From NCBI RefSeq assembly GCF_012070395.1, contig NZ_JAAFYS010000003.1, forward strand, positions 124,001-188,000: 64,000 nucleotides of DNA, written 5' to 3'. The translations under genes were made by a program, and so were the position numbers. Below, one piece after another: positions 1 through 7,950 of this stretch. Numbering within the stretch: the first letter of the stretch is position 1; every line of letters starts with the position of its first letter. Source of the stretch: Pseudoroseicyclus tamaricis (GTDB taxonomy: Bacteria; Pseudomonadota; Alphaproteobacteria; Rhodobacterales; Rhodobacteraceae). The notes below the pieces were generated by a model. The model was not told the DNA's origin. It searched no databases and was given only the letters and a program-made list of their open reading frames with translations.

Positions 1-94
1 GATCGAACGCGCCGCGCTCGACACCGTCATGACCAATTCGTTCGGCTTCGGCGGCACAAACGGTTCTATGCTGCTCTCGCGCTTTGAAGGATGA
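1..94 (+). CDS. fabB: 3-oxoacyl-ACP synthase, C-terminal end (partial)
   Basis: Only the last 30 codons lie in the window, in the frame that starts at base 2 and ends at TGA 92-94. They encode [11 protein letters not shown] near the C-terminus, the glycine-rich FGFGGTN signature of beta-ketoacyl-ACP synthases, which catalyse the condensing step of fatty acid elongation. The stop lies only 5 bases before the next ATG, and the ribosome site of that gene sits inside this end, so the two genes are co-transcribed. Adjacency to an enoyl-ACP reductase fits the fabA-fabB-fabI order common in alphaproteobacteria, which is why fabB is preferred over fabF. The call rests on a short stretch. Confidence 0.75.
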   Translation, partial: IERAALDTVMTNSFGFGGTNGSMLLSRFEG

Positions 95-98
95 ACTG

Positions 99-881
99 AT
101 GGACATGAGCGGCAAGCGCGGGTTGGTGATGGGGGTCGCCAACGACCATTCCATCGCGTGGGGCATCGCCAAAGCCCTCTCCGCCGCCGGCGCCGAACTG
201 GCCTTCTCCTACCAGGGGGAAGCCTTCGGCAAACGGGTGCAGCCGCTGGCGGCCTCCCTTGGCTCCGACTTCCTCTTGGACGTCGACGTGACGAACGATG
301 CCTCGCTCGATGCCGCTTTCGGGCAGATCGGCGAGCGCTGGGGCGGGCTGGACTTCGTCGTCCACGCCATCGCCTTCTCCGACAAGTCGGAGCTGACGGG
401 GCGGTTCATCAACACCTCCCGGGCGAACTTCCAGAAGTCGCTCTCGATCTCCTGCTACTCGCTGATCGACGTGGCCCGCCGGGCAGAGCCGCTGATGACC
501 GATGGCGGCAGCATCATCACGCTGACCTACCAGGGCTCCAACCGCGTCACCCCCTTCTACAACGTCATGGGCGTCGCCAAGGCGGCGCTGGAGGCGGCGG
601 TGCGCTATCTGGCGAACGATCTCGGCCCGCAGGGCATCCGCGTCAACGCCATTTCCCCCGGCCCGATGAAGACGCTCGCGGGCGCCGCCATCGGCGGCGC
701 GCGGCGGACCTTCCGCCACACGCAGGAGAATGCGCCGATGCGCGCCAACGCCACGCTGGAGGCCATCGGCGGCACCGCCGTCTGGCTCTGCTCCGAGGGT
801 GGCGCCTTCACGACGGGCGAAATCGTGCGCGTCGACGGCGGCTACCACGTCCTCGGGATGCCGCAGCCGGAACACCTCTGA
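99..881 (+). CDS. fabI: Enoyl-[acyl-carrier-protein] reductase (NADH)
   Basis: This 260-residue protein reduces trans-2-enoyl-ACP in the last step of each fatty acid elongation cycle in the cytosol. It is a FabI-type short-chain reductase: the N-terminal GVANDHSIAWGIA nucleotide-binding segment is at about residues 12-24, Tyr144 and Tyr154 with Lys161 form the Y-x6-K active site, and MKTLAG is the substrate-loop region. The length is usual for the family. ATG 99 is chosen because GAAGGA (86-91) lies 7 bases upstream; ATG 105 is a possible alternative. The gene follows fabB with almost no gap. This is the target class of triclosan. Confidence 0.95.
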   Translation: MDMSGKRGLVMGVANDHSIAWGIAKALSAAGAELAFSYQGEAFGKRVQPLAASLGSDFLLDVDVTNDASLDAAFGQIGERWGGLDFVVHAIAFSDKSELTGRFINTSRANFQKSLSISCYSLIDVARRAEPLMTDGGSIITLTYQGSNRVTPFYNVMGVAKAALEAAVRYLANDLGPQGIRVNAISPGPMKTLAGAAIGGARRTFRHTQENAPMRANATLEAIGGTAVWLCSEGGAFTTGEIVRVDGGYHVLGMPQPEHL

Positions 882-895
882 CACCGGGCGCAACA

Positions 896-938
896 GATTT
901 CCGCGCGGAAATCGTGCACGGAATTCGCGCGAATTCCG
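896..938. repeat. Two tandem perfect palindromes, 24 bp centre to centre
   Basis: The first palindrome is 18 bp (896-913, core TTCCGCGCGGAA) and the second is 20 bp (919-938, core GAATTCGCGCGAATTC). Both share the form TTC-CGCG or TTCGCGCGAA around a CGCG centre. Their centres are 24 bp apart, a little over two helical turns. They begin 15 bases after the fabI stop. They could be a transcription end structure or paired protein-binding sites; the sequence does not decide. Confidence 0.6.
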
Positions 939-995
939 GTCGCCGCTCGTGGTAACGTCAGCTGATTGGACCCCGACCGCATCCGCCAAATAATT

Positions 996-1024
996 GACCC
1001 CCGCCGAGGGGTGCGGCGGGGGTC
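996..1024 (+). terminator. Candidate fabI transcription end hairpin
   Basis: A perfect 10-bp stem, GACCCCCGCC paired with GGCGGGGGTC, encloses a 9-base loop. There is no T-run after it, so it is at best a weak or Rho-assisted terminator for the fabB-fabI transcript. Confidence 0.4.
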
Positions 1025-1210
1025 GAGCGCGCATCAGGGGGTTGCGCGCCAGGGGAGCGAGAGCCAGGGCAGGACAGGCATACCCGCCTGGTCATGCCTT
1101 AGTTACGCATAACCCCCGAAGATGGTTTCCGGGCGGCGCAAATTTTTTTTGCGCCCCTCTCACCCCCCGGATCGCGCCCCACCGGCCTACCGACAACCCT
1201 CTGACACCGC

Positions 1211-1247
1211 AAAAGAAAATGCCCGCCAGCGGGGTCGCTGACGGGCA
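1211..1247 (-). terminator. Rho-independent terminator of the exported two-domain protein gene
   Basis: Read on the minus strand, TGCCCG-T-CAGC pairs with GCTG-G-CGGGCA (one G.U pair) around a 6-base loop and is followed directly by TTTTCTTTT (1219-1211). It lies 40 bases downstream of the stop codon at 1287. Stem, loop and U-tract are all textbook, which supports a single-gene transcript. Confidence 0.85.
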
Positions 1248-1286
1248 CCAGATTCTTCGCGCGGAGCGCCCGCGCAAAAAGAAATC

Positions 1287-2219
1287 TTACATCGACGGCT
1301 GGAAGGTAACCGTCACCGGCGCACCATCGTCCGTGACGGGCGTGTCGACGTCGGTCATGCCTTCGCCGAAGGAATAGACGCCGTCGCCATCCGTGTCGTA
1401 GTGCAGCATGAGCATGTACTGCTCATCGGCCGAGAATTCCTCGCCGATGCTGACGGTGACATCTTCGTTCATGCCGGCGACGAGTGCCGTGTGACCGATG
1501 GATTGCGGCACGACCGGCTCGCCATCCACCATCTCGTGCACGACGAGGAAGCCGGGCTCATCGATCCAGACCTGCGGCACGGTGACGGCCATGCCGCCGG
1601 CTGTGGCGCCATCGGCCATGATCATCGGCGCATCGAGATCGTCGATCTCCTCGGCCGCGGCATCGACACCGGCAGCGACATCCTCCGCCACGCCTTCGAC
1701 ACCCTCGGCCACGCCCTCGGCGACGTCCTGCACGCCCTCGACGACGGTGCCGGCGGCCTCGGCCACGGCGGCCTCGACCTCACCCAGCGCGTCGGCGGCG
1801 GTCGCGAAGACGGTGGTCACCGGGGCGCCGTCCATCACCACGGGGGTGTCGACGTCGGTCATGCCTTCGCCGAAGGAGTAGGTGCCGTCGCCATCCGTGT
1901 CGTAGTGCAGCATCAGCGTGTACTGCTCGTCGGCCATCAGCGGCTCGTCGAGATCGATGACGACGTCATCGCTCGTGCCGGCATCGACATAGGCGTGGCC
2001 GATGGATTGCGGCACGACCGGCGCGCCGTCTTCCATGCGGTGGACGACGATGAAGCCGGGCTCATCGACCATCACTTCGGGGACGATGATCTGGTTGCTG
2101 GAGGCGGTGACGCCCTGCACCATGATCATCGGCATCATGTCATCTTGCGCCGCGGCGGCGCCAGCGAGGGCCGACGCCCCGGCGGTCAGAGCGGCGAGTG
2201 TGTGTACCTTGAAAGACAT
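1287..2219 (-). CDS. Exported acidic protein with two tandem near-identical domains (DUF7282-like)
   Basis: This 310-residue protein has a signal peptide (residues 1-24, cleavage after AAAA) and two copies of one domain at about 29-138 and 198-307. Shared blocks are DEPGF-VVH, PVVPQSIGH, LMLHYDTDGDG and YSFGEGMTDVDTPV, offset by 168 residues. DTDGDG (107-112 and 275-280) resembles a calcium-binding loop. The linker (139-195) is an alanine/valine/glutamate-rich heptad-like helix. The whole protein is strongly acidic, as expected for a periplasmic or surface protein in a salty habitat. The domain resembles a family I know as DUF7282, of unknown role. ATG 2219 has AGGGAG 7 bases upstream. Monocistronic, with its own terminator. 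Function unknown. Confidence 0.85.
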   Translation of the reverse strand: MSFKVHTLAALTAGASALAGAAAAQDDMMPMIMVQGVTASSNQIIVPEVMVDEPGFIVVHRMEDGAPVVPQSIGHAYVDAGTSDDVVIDLDEPLMADEQYTLMLHYDTDGDGTYSFGEGMTDVDTPVVMDGAPVTTVFATAADALGEVEAAVAEAAGTVVEGVQDVAEGVAEGVEGVAEDVAAGVDAAAEEIDDLDAPMIMADGATAGGMAVTVPQVWIDEPGFLVVHEMVDGEPVVPQSIGHTALVAGMNEDVTVSIGEEFSADEQYMLMLHYDTDGDGVYSFGEGMTDVDTPVTDDGAPVTVTFQPSM

Positions 2220-2407
2220 TTACGAACTCCCTGTCGGGTTATTGCTACGTTGGTCACTAAAGTCGCGCCGGCCCCCACTCGTTCCCCGCCGCACACGGCC
2301 CCGTGACGGACCGGCGGAGTCCTGCCGGCGCCGCGCCCCATGCCGGTCCTTCCCCTCCGCCCGCCGTCATGCCAATTTCCCCCGGCGAGGAGCGGACGGG
2401 GGAGCGT

Positions 2408-3085
2408 GTGGCAACAACAACCGTGATTTTCGATGCCTACGGCACGCTCTTCGACGTCGCCGCCCCGGCGCGAGAGGCCGCCTCCGCCCCCGGGGGCGAG
2501 GCGCTGGCAGAGGTCTGGGAGGATCTGGCCCGCCTGTGGCGAGACAAGCAGCTGGACTACACCTGGCTGCGCGCCGCCGCCGGCCGCCACGCCGATTTCC
2601 GCACCGTCACCGAGGAGTCGCTGGACTGGACGCTGGCCTCCCTCGGCCTTGAGGAGCCGGGCCTGCGCGCCACCCTCCTCGGCCTCTACGACCGGCTCGC
2701 CGCCTTCCCCGAGGTGCCGGATGTGCTCGCGGCGCTGAAGGCGCGGGGGCTGGCGACCGGCATCCTCTCCAACGGCACGCCGCAGATGCTGGCGAGCGCG
2801 GTGGAGGCGGCGGGGATCGGCGGCCACCTCGACGCCGTGCTCTCCGCCGAGGACGCCGGCATCTACAAGCCGGCGGCCGCCGTCTACGCCCTCGTCGGCC
2901 GGCACTTCGGCTGCGCCCCGGTGGAGGTGCTCTTCGTCTCCTCCAACGGCTGGGACGCCGCCGCCGCCTCCGGCTACGGCTTCACCAGCGTTTGGGTCAA
3001 CCGCGCCGGCGCCCCGCGCGAGCGCCTCTGGGCGGCGCCGGAGCATGAACTCACCGACCTCACCCCCCTGCCGGAGATCGCCTGA
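2408..3085 (+). CDS. Haloacid dehalogenase, type II (HAD superfamily)
   Basis: Predicted (S)-2-haloacid dehalogenase of the HAD fold, 225 residues. FDAYGTLFD carries the nucleophilic Asp9; SNGTP is motif II; YKP gives the motif III lysine; SSNGWDAAAASGYGF is the C-terminal motif typical of type II dehalogenases. The preferred start is GTG 2408 because homology begins there, with GGGGGAG just upstream (spacing short). ATG 2369 and the frame opening at 2303 would add proline-rich residues without counterpart in the family. The stop overlaps the next start by one base (TGATG), so it heads a three-gene operon. The physiological substrate may be another small phosphorylated or halogenated acid. 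Confidence 0.88.
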   Translation: MATTTVIFDAYGTLFDVAAPAREAASAPGGEALAEVWEDLARLWRDKQLDYTWLRAAAGRHADFRTVTEESLDWTLASLGLEEPGLRATLLGLYDRLAAFPEVPDVLAALKARGLATGILSNGTPQMLASAVEAAGIGGHLDAVLSAEDAGIYKPAAAVYALVGRHFGCAPVEVLFVSSNGWDAAAASGYGFTSVWVNRAGAPRERLWAAPEHELTDLTPLPEIA

Positions 3086-3909
3086 TGCCCACCTTTTCCG
3101 CCGAGGACGGCACGACGATCTTCTACACCGACGAGGGCTTCGGCCCGCCGCTCCTCTGCCTTGCCGGGCTGACGCGGGGCGGCGAGGATTTCAACCACGT
3201 CGCCCCCCACCTGCAGGGCCTGCGCCTGATCCGTATGGATTGCCGGGGGCGCGCCGGCTCCGCTTGGGCGAACCCCGCGACCTACACGATCCCGCAGGAG
3301 GCGCGCGACGTCCTGACGCTCCTCGCCCATCTCGCCCTGCCGCAGGTGGCGGTGCTCGGCACCTCCCGCGGCGGGCTGATCGCCATGGTGCTGGCGGCGG
3401 CGGCGAAGGACCGGCTGCGCGCCGTGGCGCTCAACGACGTGGGGCCGGAGCTGATGCCCGAGGGCCTCGCCCACATCGCCTCCTACCTCGGCCGTCCTCC
3501 GAAGGCGGCAACGCTGGACGAGGCGGCGGCGCAGCTGGCCACGGACCCGCGCTTCCCCGGCGTCTCGCGCCAGCGCTGGCGCGAGGAGGCCGGCCACCGC
3601 TACCGCGAGCGGGAGGACGGGCTGGAGCTGCGCTACGATCCGGCCCTGCGTGAGGCGGTGCTGGGCGAGAGCGGCTCTCCCGCCCCCGCCGGCGACCAGT
3701 GGCACCTCTTCGAGGCGCTCTCCGGCCTGCCATTGGCGCTGATCCGGGGCGCGAACTCCGACCTTCTGTCTCTGGAGGTGGCGGACGAGATGTCCCGCCG
3801 CCGGCCGGACATGATCCGCGCCGAGGTGCCGGACAGGGGCCACGTCCCCTTCCTCGACGAACCGCAGGCGCTGGAGGCGCTGGCCGCATGGAGAGCTGCA
3901 TGGACATGA
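3085..3909 (+). CDS. Alpha/beta hydrolase
   Basis: A 274-residue alpha/beta-hydrolase fold enzyme. The nucleophile elbow is GTSRGG with Ser94, and the C-terminal RGHVPF provides His253; the acid residue is probably in the RGANSDLLS segment. There is no signal peptide, so it is cytosolic. It is translationally coupled at both ends: one-base overlap with the dehalogenase and ATGA overlap with the dehydratase. The substrate cannot be told from sequence; being between a haloacid dehalogenase and a serine/threonine dehydratase suggests small-molecule catabolism. Confidence 0.85.
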   Translation: MPTFSAEDGTTIFYTDEGFGPPLLCLAGLTRGGEDFNHVAPHLQGLRLIRMDCRGRAGSAWANPATYTIPQEARDVLTLLAHLALPQVAVLGTSRGGLIAMVLAAAAKDRLRAVALNDVGPELMPEGLAHIASYLGRPPKAATLDEAAAQLATDPRFPGVSRQRWREEAGHRYREREDGLELRYDPALREAVLGESGSPAPAGDQWHLFEALSGLPLALIRGANSDLLSLEVADEMSRRRPDMIRAEVPDRGHVPFLDEPQALEALAAWRAAWT

Positions 3910-4889
3910 CACCCCCCGGCATCGCCGACATCCGCGCCGCCGCCGCCCGCATCGGCACGCGGCTCAACCGCACGCCCCTCCTCGCCTCGCCGGGCCTCGA
4001 CGCCATGGCCGGCCGTCCGGTGCTGGTGAAGGCCGAAAGCCTGCAGCTCACCGGCTCCTTCAAGGCGCGCGGCGGCTGGTCGGCGGTGTCGAAGCTGGCG
4101 GAGGGCGGCGTGCGCGGCGTCATGGCCTTCTCCTCCGGCAACCACGCGCAGGGCGTCGCCTATGCCGCGCGAGAGCATGGGTTGCCGGCGACGATCCTCA
4201 TGCCGGCTGACGCCCCGGCGGCGAAGATCGCCGGCACTCGGGCGCTGGGGGCTGAGGTCGTCACCTACGACCGCGCCACCGAGAGCCGCGAGGAGATCGG
4301 CGCCCGGCTGGCGGAGGAGCGCGGCTACGTGCTCGTGCGCCCCTACGACGAGCCGCTGGTCATCGCCGGGCAGGGCACCGCCGGGCTGGAGCTGGCGGCG
4401 CAGGCGGCGGAGCGCGGCCTGCGCGAGGCGGAGGTGCTGGTCCCCTGCGGCGGCGGTGGCCTCGCCTCCGGCATGGCGCTGGCGCTGGCGGCGGAGGCGC
4501 CGGGGATGCGGGTGCGGACGGTGGAGCCGGAGGATTTCGACGACGTCGCCCGCTCGCTGGCGGCGGGGGAGAAGCGTCGCAACGCCCGCCTGTCGGGCTC
4601 CATCTGCGACGCCATCGTCACGCCGGAGCCGGGGGACATCACCTTCCCGCTCCTCGCCGCCCACGCCGGCCCGGGCCTCGTGGTGACGGAGGAGGAGGTC
4701 CTCCGCGCCATGGGCGCCGCCTTCCGCCACCTGCGCCTGGTGGTCGAGCCCGGCGGCGCGGTGGCGCTGGCGGCGGCCCTGTTCCACGGGGCGGAGCTGG
4801 CAGGCGAGACGGTGATCGCGGTGGCCTCGGGCGGCAATGTCGATCCCGCGATGTTCGCCCGGGCGATGGAGCTCGCGCCCGAGGCCTGA
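3906..4889 (+). CDS. Threonine/serine dehydratase (PLP-dependent)
   Basis: Predicted PLP enzyme of fold type II that deaminates L-threonine or L-serine to the 2-oxo acid. SFKARGG carries the Schiff-base Lys53, SSGNHAQGVAYAA binds the substrate carboxylate, and PCGGGGLASG is the tetraglycine phosphate-binding loop. At 327 residues it lacks the C-terminal ACT-like regulatory domains of biosynthetic IlvA, so it is of the short catabolic type, related also to serine racemase. ATG 3906 gives the ATGA overlap with the hydrolase gene; ATG 3888 and 3900 are in-frame alternatives. Confidence 0.9.
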   Translation: MTPPGIADIRAAAARIGTRLNRTPLLASPGLDAMAGRPVLVKAESLQLTGSFKARGGWSAVSKLAEGGVRGVMAFSSGNHAQGVAYAAREHGLPATILMPADAPAAKIAGTRALGAEVVTYDRATESREEIGARLAEERGYVLVRPYDEPLVIAGQGTAGLELAAQAAERGLREAEVLVPCGGGGLASGMALALAAEAPGMRVRTVEPEDFDDVARSLAAGEKRRNARLSGSICDAIVTPEPGDITFPLLAAHAGPGLVVTEEEVLRAMGAAFRHLRLVVEPGGAVALAAALFHGAELAGETVIAVASGGNVDPAMFARAMELAPEA

Positions 4890-5421
4890 GGCGGGCCGGG
4901 TTGGTGCCGAGGGGGCTCCGTAGGGCCCGTAGGGCGGGCTTCAGCCCGCCATGCCGCCGGTGCGCCTGTCCCGGCTGGCCGCGGGACCACCAGACCCGGG
5001 GAGCGACGATGCGAAGACAGTCCCATTGTCGGGCCGGGCATGGTGGGTTGAAAACCCACCCTACGTCGCGCGGATCCGTAGGGTGGGTTTCCAACCCACC
5101 TCGGCGCCCCACCACCGCTCCTTCCCCCGCGCGGAATCAAGGCCGCAGGCCGCCGCGCGAGCGCCGGCCCGTCCCCGCGGGCTGGCGCTCTGGCGGGGCT
5201 GGGTGCTTAGCGCGCCGCTGGGAGGGGCGTGACAGGCATAAAGCACGACAGCGGAACAGGAGGAGCGCCACCCCACGGGCCGGCGTGAGAGCCGGGCGCC
5301 AGCTGCGAGACGGCAATGCCCAAAGCGACCGCCTCACCGAGCCCCCCCTCCGACCAGTCTTCCACCCTTTTCCACCCACCGCCCTTCCGCCCCTGCCCCC
5401 GCCCGCGCTAAGCCTCGCCCC
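4890..5421. other. 532-bp gene-free stretch with REP-like hairpins and pyrimidine-rich leader
   Basis: No gene supported. The left half carries three REP-like hairpins (4929-4950, 5042-5064, 5078-5100). The right end (about 5340-5421) is almost pure pyrimidine up to the hrpB ATG and lacks a Shine-Dalgarno sequence, so the hrpB message may be leaderless or have an unstructured pyrimidine leader. Confidence 0.6.
4929..5100. repeat. REP-like cluster: one GTAGGGCGGGC hairpin and an inverted pair of GTAGGGTGGGTT hairpins
   Basis: Copy A (4929-4950) is GTAGGGCGGGC-TTCA-GCCCGCC. Copy B (5042-5064, minus) and copy C (5078-5100, plus) both read GTAGGGTGGGTT, a 3-base loop, then AACCCACC. B and C face each other across 13 bases, giving a REPIN-like inverted pair. 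Such GTAGGGTGGGTT elements are widespread mobile palindromes in bacteria. They would form stable RNA hairpins downstream of the dehydratase gene. Confidence 0.8.
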
Positions 5422-7842
5422 ATGTCCCTGCCCCGCCTGCCCATCGACGACGCCCTCCCCGCTCTCCTGACCGCCCTTCAGGAGACCGGCCACGCCGTCC
5501 TCCAGGCCCCGCCCGGCGCCGGCAAGACCACCCGCGTCCCCCCCGCCATGCTCGCCGCCGGCCTCGCCGGCCCCGGCCGCATCCTCATGCTCGAGCCCCG
5601 CCGCCTCGCCGCCCGCGCCGCGGCGGAGCGCATGGCCACAGAGCGCGGCGAGCGCCCCGGTGAGACCATCGGTTACCGGATGCGCGGCGAGGCGGTCACC
5701 TCGCCCGCCACCCGCATCGAGGTGATCACCGAGGGCATCCTCACCCGGATGATCCAGTCCGACCCCGAGCTGCCGGGCATCTCCGCCATCCTCTTCGACG
5801 AGTTCCACGAGCGCTCCCTGCAAGCCGACCTCGGCCTCGCCCTCGCGCTGGAGATCCGCGGCGCCCTCCGCCCCGACCTCCGCCTCGTCGTCATGTCCGC
5901 CACGCTCGACGCCGCGCCCGTCGCCGCCCTCATGGGCGATGCCCCCGTCATCACGTCGGAGGGCCGCACCTACCCCGTCGAGCGCCTCTGGCTGGACAAG
6001 CCTCCGCCGCCCCGCGCCCGGCTCGAACAGGAGGTCGCTGCCCTCACCCTCCAGGCCCTGTCGGAGACGGAAGGCGGCGTCCTCGTCTTCCTCCCCGGCG
6101 AGGGCGAGATCCGCCGCACCGAGGCCGCCCTCTCCGGCCGCCTGCCCGCCGGCGCGCAGTGCTTCCCGCTCTACGGCGCCCTGCCCCCCGCCGCCCAGCG
6201 CGCCGCTCTCGCCCCCTTCGACGGGCGCAAGGTGGTCCTCTCCACCGCCATCGCCGAGACCTCGCTCACCATCGACGGCATCCGCGTCGTGGTGGACGCC
6301 GGCCGCGCCCGCCGGGCCCTCTTCGACCCCGGCTCCGGCATGTCCCGCCTCGTCACCGAGCGCGTCACCCGCGCCGAGGCCGAGCAGCGCGCCGGCCGGG
6401 CGGGCCGCGTCGCCCCTGGCCGCGCCTACCGGCTCTGGACGAAGGGCGAGGAGGGCGCCCTTGCCGCCCAGCCCCGGCCGGAGATCGAGGCCGGCGACCT
6501 TGCCCCCCTCGCGCTCGACCTCGCGCTCTGGGGCTCCGCCGACCTGCCGTTCCTGACGCCCCCGCCCGAGGCGGCGCTGGCCGAAGCCCGCGCCCTCCTC
6601 CTCGGTCTCGGCGCGCTCGACGCCTCCGGCCTCATCACCGCCCATGGCCGCCGCCTCGCCGCCCTTCCGCTGCACCCCCGCCTCGCCCATATGCTGGCCG
6701 AGGCCGGCGCCCCCGCCGCCCCCCTCGCCGCCCTGCTCTCCGAGCGGGACCCCTTCGGCCCCTCCGCCGGCGTCGACGTCGCGCCCCGCCTCTCCGCCCT
6801 CGCTGGCCAGCCCGGCCCCTCGGCCCCGCCCCCGGCCCTCAAGCGCCTGCGCTCCGAAACCAAACGCCTCGCCCGTGGCCTGCCCGAGACACACGCCTCC
6901 CCCGGCATCGCCGCCGCCCTTGCCTTCCCCGACCGCATCGCGCTCCGCCGCCCCGGCGACGCGCCGCGCTACCTGCTCTCCGGCGGCAAGGGCGCGATCC
7001 TGCCGGAGGCGGACCCACTGGCCGGCGACCGCCTCCTCGTCGCCATCGAGACGGATGGCCACCCCCGCGAGGCCAGGATCCGCCTCGCCGCCCGCCTCAC
7101 CGAGGCCGAACTCCGCGAGACCTTCGGCGCCCGGATCACCTGGGTACAGCTCTGCGAATGGTCCCGCCGCGAGCGCCGCGTCGTGGCCCGCGAGGAGGAG
7201 CGCCTCGGCGCCCTCACCCTCGCCTCCCGCCGGTGGGAGGCGCCGGGGGAGCTGCGCGCCCGCGCCATGCTGGAGGGCGTCCGCCTCACCGGCCTCTCCC
7301 TCTCCGGCGCCGCGCTCCGCCTCTCCCAGCGGGTGGAGCTGGCCCGCTCCGCCGGCGCCGACGTGCCGCCCTTCACCGAAGAGGCGCTGCTGGCGGAGGC
7401 GGAGGAGTGGCTCCTGCCCTACATCGGCTCCGTCTCGTCGGAGGCGGAGTGGCGCGGCTTCAACCTCGTGCCCCCGCTCACCGCCCGCCTCGGCTGGGCG
7501 GGGGAGCAGGCCGTCAGCAGCGCCATCCCGTCGCATTTCACCACGCCGCTCGGCAACCGCGTGCCCATCTCCTACGAGGACGGCCAGCCCGCCATCGAGC
7601 TCAGGATGCAGGAGATGTTCGGCACCACGCGCCACCCCGTCGCCGCCGGCCAGCCCATCCGCATCACGCTCCTCTCCCCCGCCCGCCGGCCCCTGCAGGT
7701 GACGATGGACCTGCCCGGCTTCTGGGCCGGCGAATATGCCGAGGTCCGCAAGGAAATGCGCGGCCGCTACCCCCGCCACCCCTGGCCGGAGGACCCCCGC
7801 GTGGCGGACCCGACGCTCCGCGCCAAGCCGCGTGGTACCTGA
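5422..7842 (+). CDS. hrpB: ATP-dependent RNA helicase HrpB
   Basis: An 806-residue DEAH-type helicase close to the E. coli HrpB length. Walker A is PPGAGKTTR (Lys35), motif II is DEFH (126-129), motif III is SATLD, and the C-terminal RecA lobe has STAIAETSLTIDG and the arginine-finger motif RAGRAGRVAPGRAYRLW. The HA2-like and HrpB C-terminal regions follow. It is cytosolic; the cellular role of HrpB is poorly defined, with RNA remodelling inferred. The gene stands alone on its strand after a long intergenic region. Codon usage is extreme in G+C at third positions, so a long antisense frame is open opposite it. Confidence 0.95.
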   Translation: MSLPRLPIDDALPALLTALQETGHAVLQAPPGAGKTTRVPPAMLAAGLAGPGRILMLEPRRLAARAAAERMATERGERPGETIGYRMRGEAVTSPATRIEVITEGILTRMIQSDPELPGISAILFDEFHERSLQADLGLALALEIRGALRPDLRLVVMSATLDAAPVAALMGDAPVITSEGRTYPVERLWLDKPPPPRARLEQEVAALTLQALSETEGGVLVFLPGEGEIRRTEAALSGRLPAGAQCFPLYGALPPAAQRAALAPFDGRKVVLSTAIAETSLTIDGIRVVVDAGRARRALFDPGSGMSRLVTERVTRAEAEQRAGRAGRVAPGRAYRLWTKGEEGALAAQPRPEIEAGDLAPLALDLALWGSADLPFLTPPPEAALAEARALLLGLGALDASGLITAHGRRLAALPLHPRLAHMLAEAGAPAAPLAALLSERDPFGPSAGVDVAPRLSALAGQPGPSAPPPALKRLRSETKRLARGLPETHASPGIAAALAFPDRIALRRPGDAPRYLLSGGKGAILPEADPLAGDRLLVAIETDGHPREARIRLAARLTEAELRETFGARITWVQLCEWSRRERRVVAREEERLGALTLASRRWEAPGELRARAMLEGVRLTGLSLSGAALRLSQRVELARSAGADVPPFTEEALLAEAEEWLLPYIGSVSSEAEWRGFNLVPPLTARLGWAGEQAVSSAIPSHFTTPLGNRVPISYEDGQPAIELRMQEMFGTTRHPVAAGQPIRITLLSPARRPLQVTMDLPGFWAGEYAEVRKEMRGRYPRHPWPEDPRVADPTLRAKPRGT

Positions 7843-7899
7843 CTGGGCACCTGACGGGCGCCCCGATCCGCCCCCGAAGCCTTTTCTTTGTTTTTACCC

Positions 7900-7928
7900 T
7901 TGACTGTGATAGGGTGTCACAAATCTCA
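7900..7928 (+). promoter_or_regulatory. Candidate promoter/operator of the Nudix gene
   Basis: TTGACT (7900-7905) is a good -35 hexamer; about 17 bases on, AATCTC/ATCTCA is only a weak -10. Directly after the -35 lies an imperfect inverted repeat GTGATA-GGG-TGTCAC (7906-7920) that could bind a repressor. The region is visibly A/T richer than its surroundings. Confidence 0.4.
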
Positions 7929-7950
7929 AAAACAAGAACTCGAGCACCCC

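Larger units (their letters stand above)
882..1210. other. Gene-free stretch after fabI with palindromes and hairpins
   Basis: No convincing gene lies between fabI and the terminator of the converging exported-protein gene. The stretch holds two perfect palindromes (896-913 and 919-938), a G+C hairpin (996-1024) and an A/T hairpin (1135-1155, GGCGCAAA then TTTTT then TTTGCGCC). The short open frames here are arginine-rich and have no family resemblance. Confidence 0.6.

Noticed and set aside
1601-1780. Repeated GCCTCGGCCACGCC-like units as a DNA repeat array
   Set aside because: They are codons of the Val-Ala-Glu-Gly heptad linker of the two-domain exported protein.
5137-7779. 880-codon open frame antisense to hrpB
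   Set aside because: Gly/Ala/Glu/Arg-rich composition and no domain; it is a by-product of extreme third-position G+C in hrpB, whose motifs are clear.
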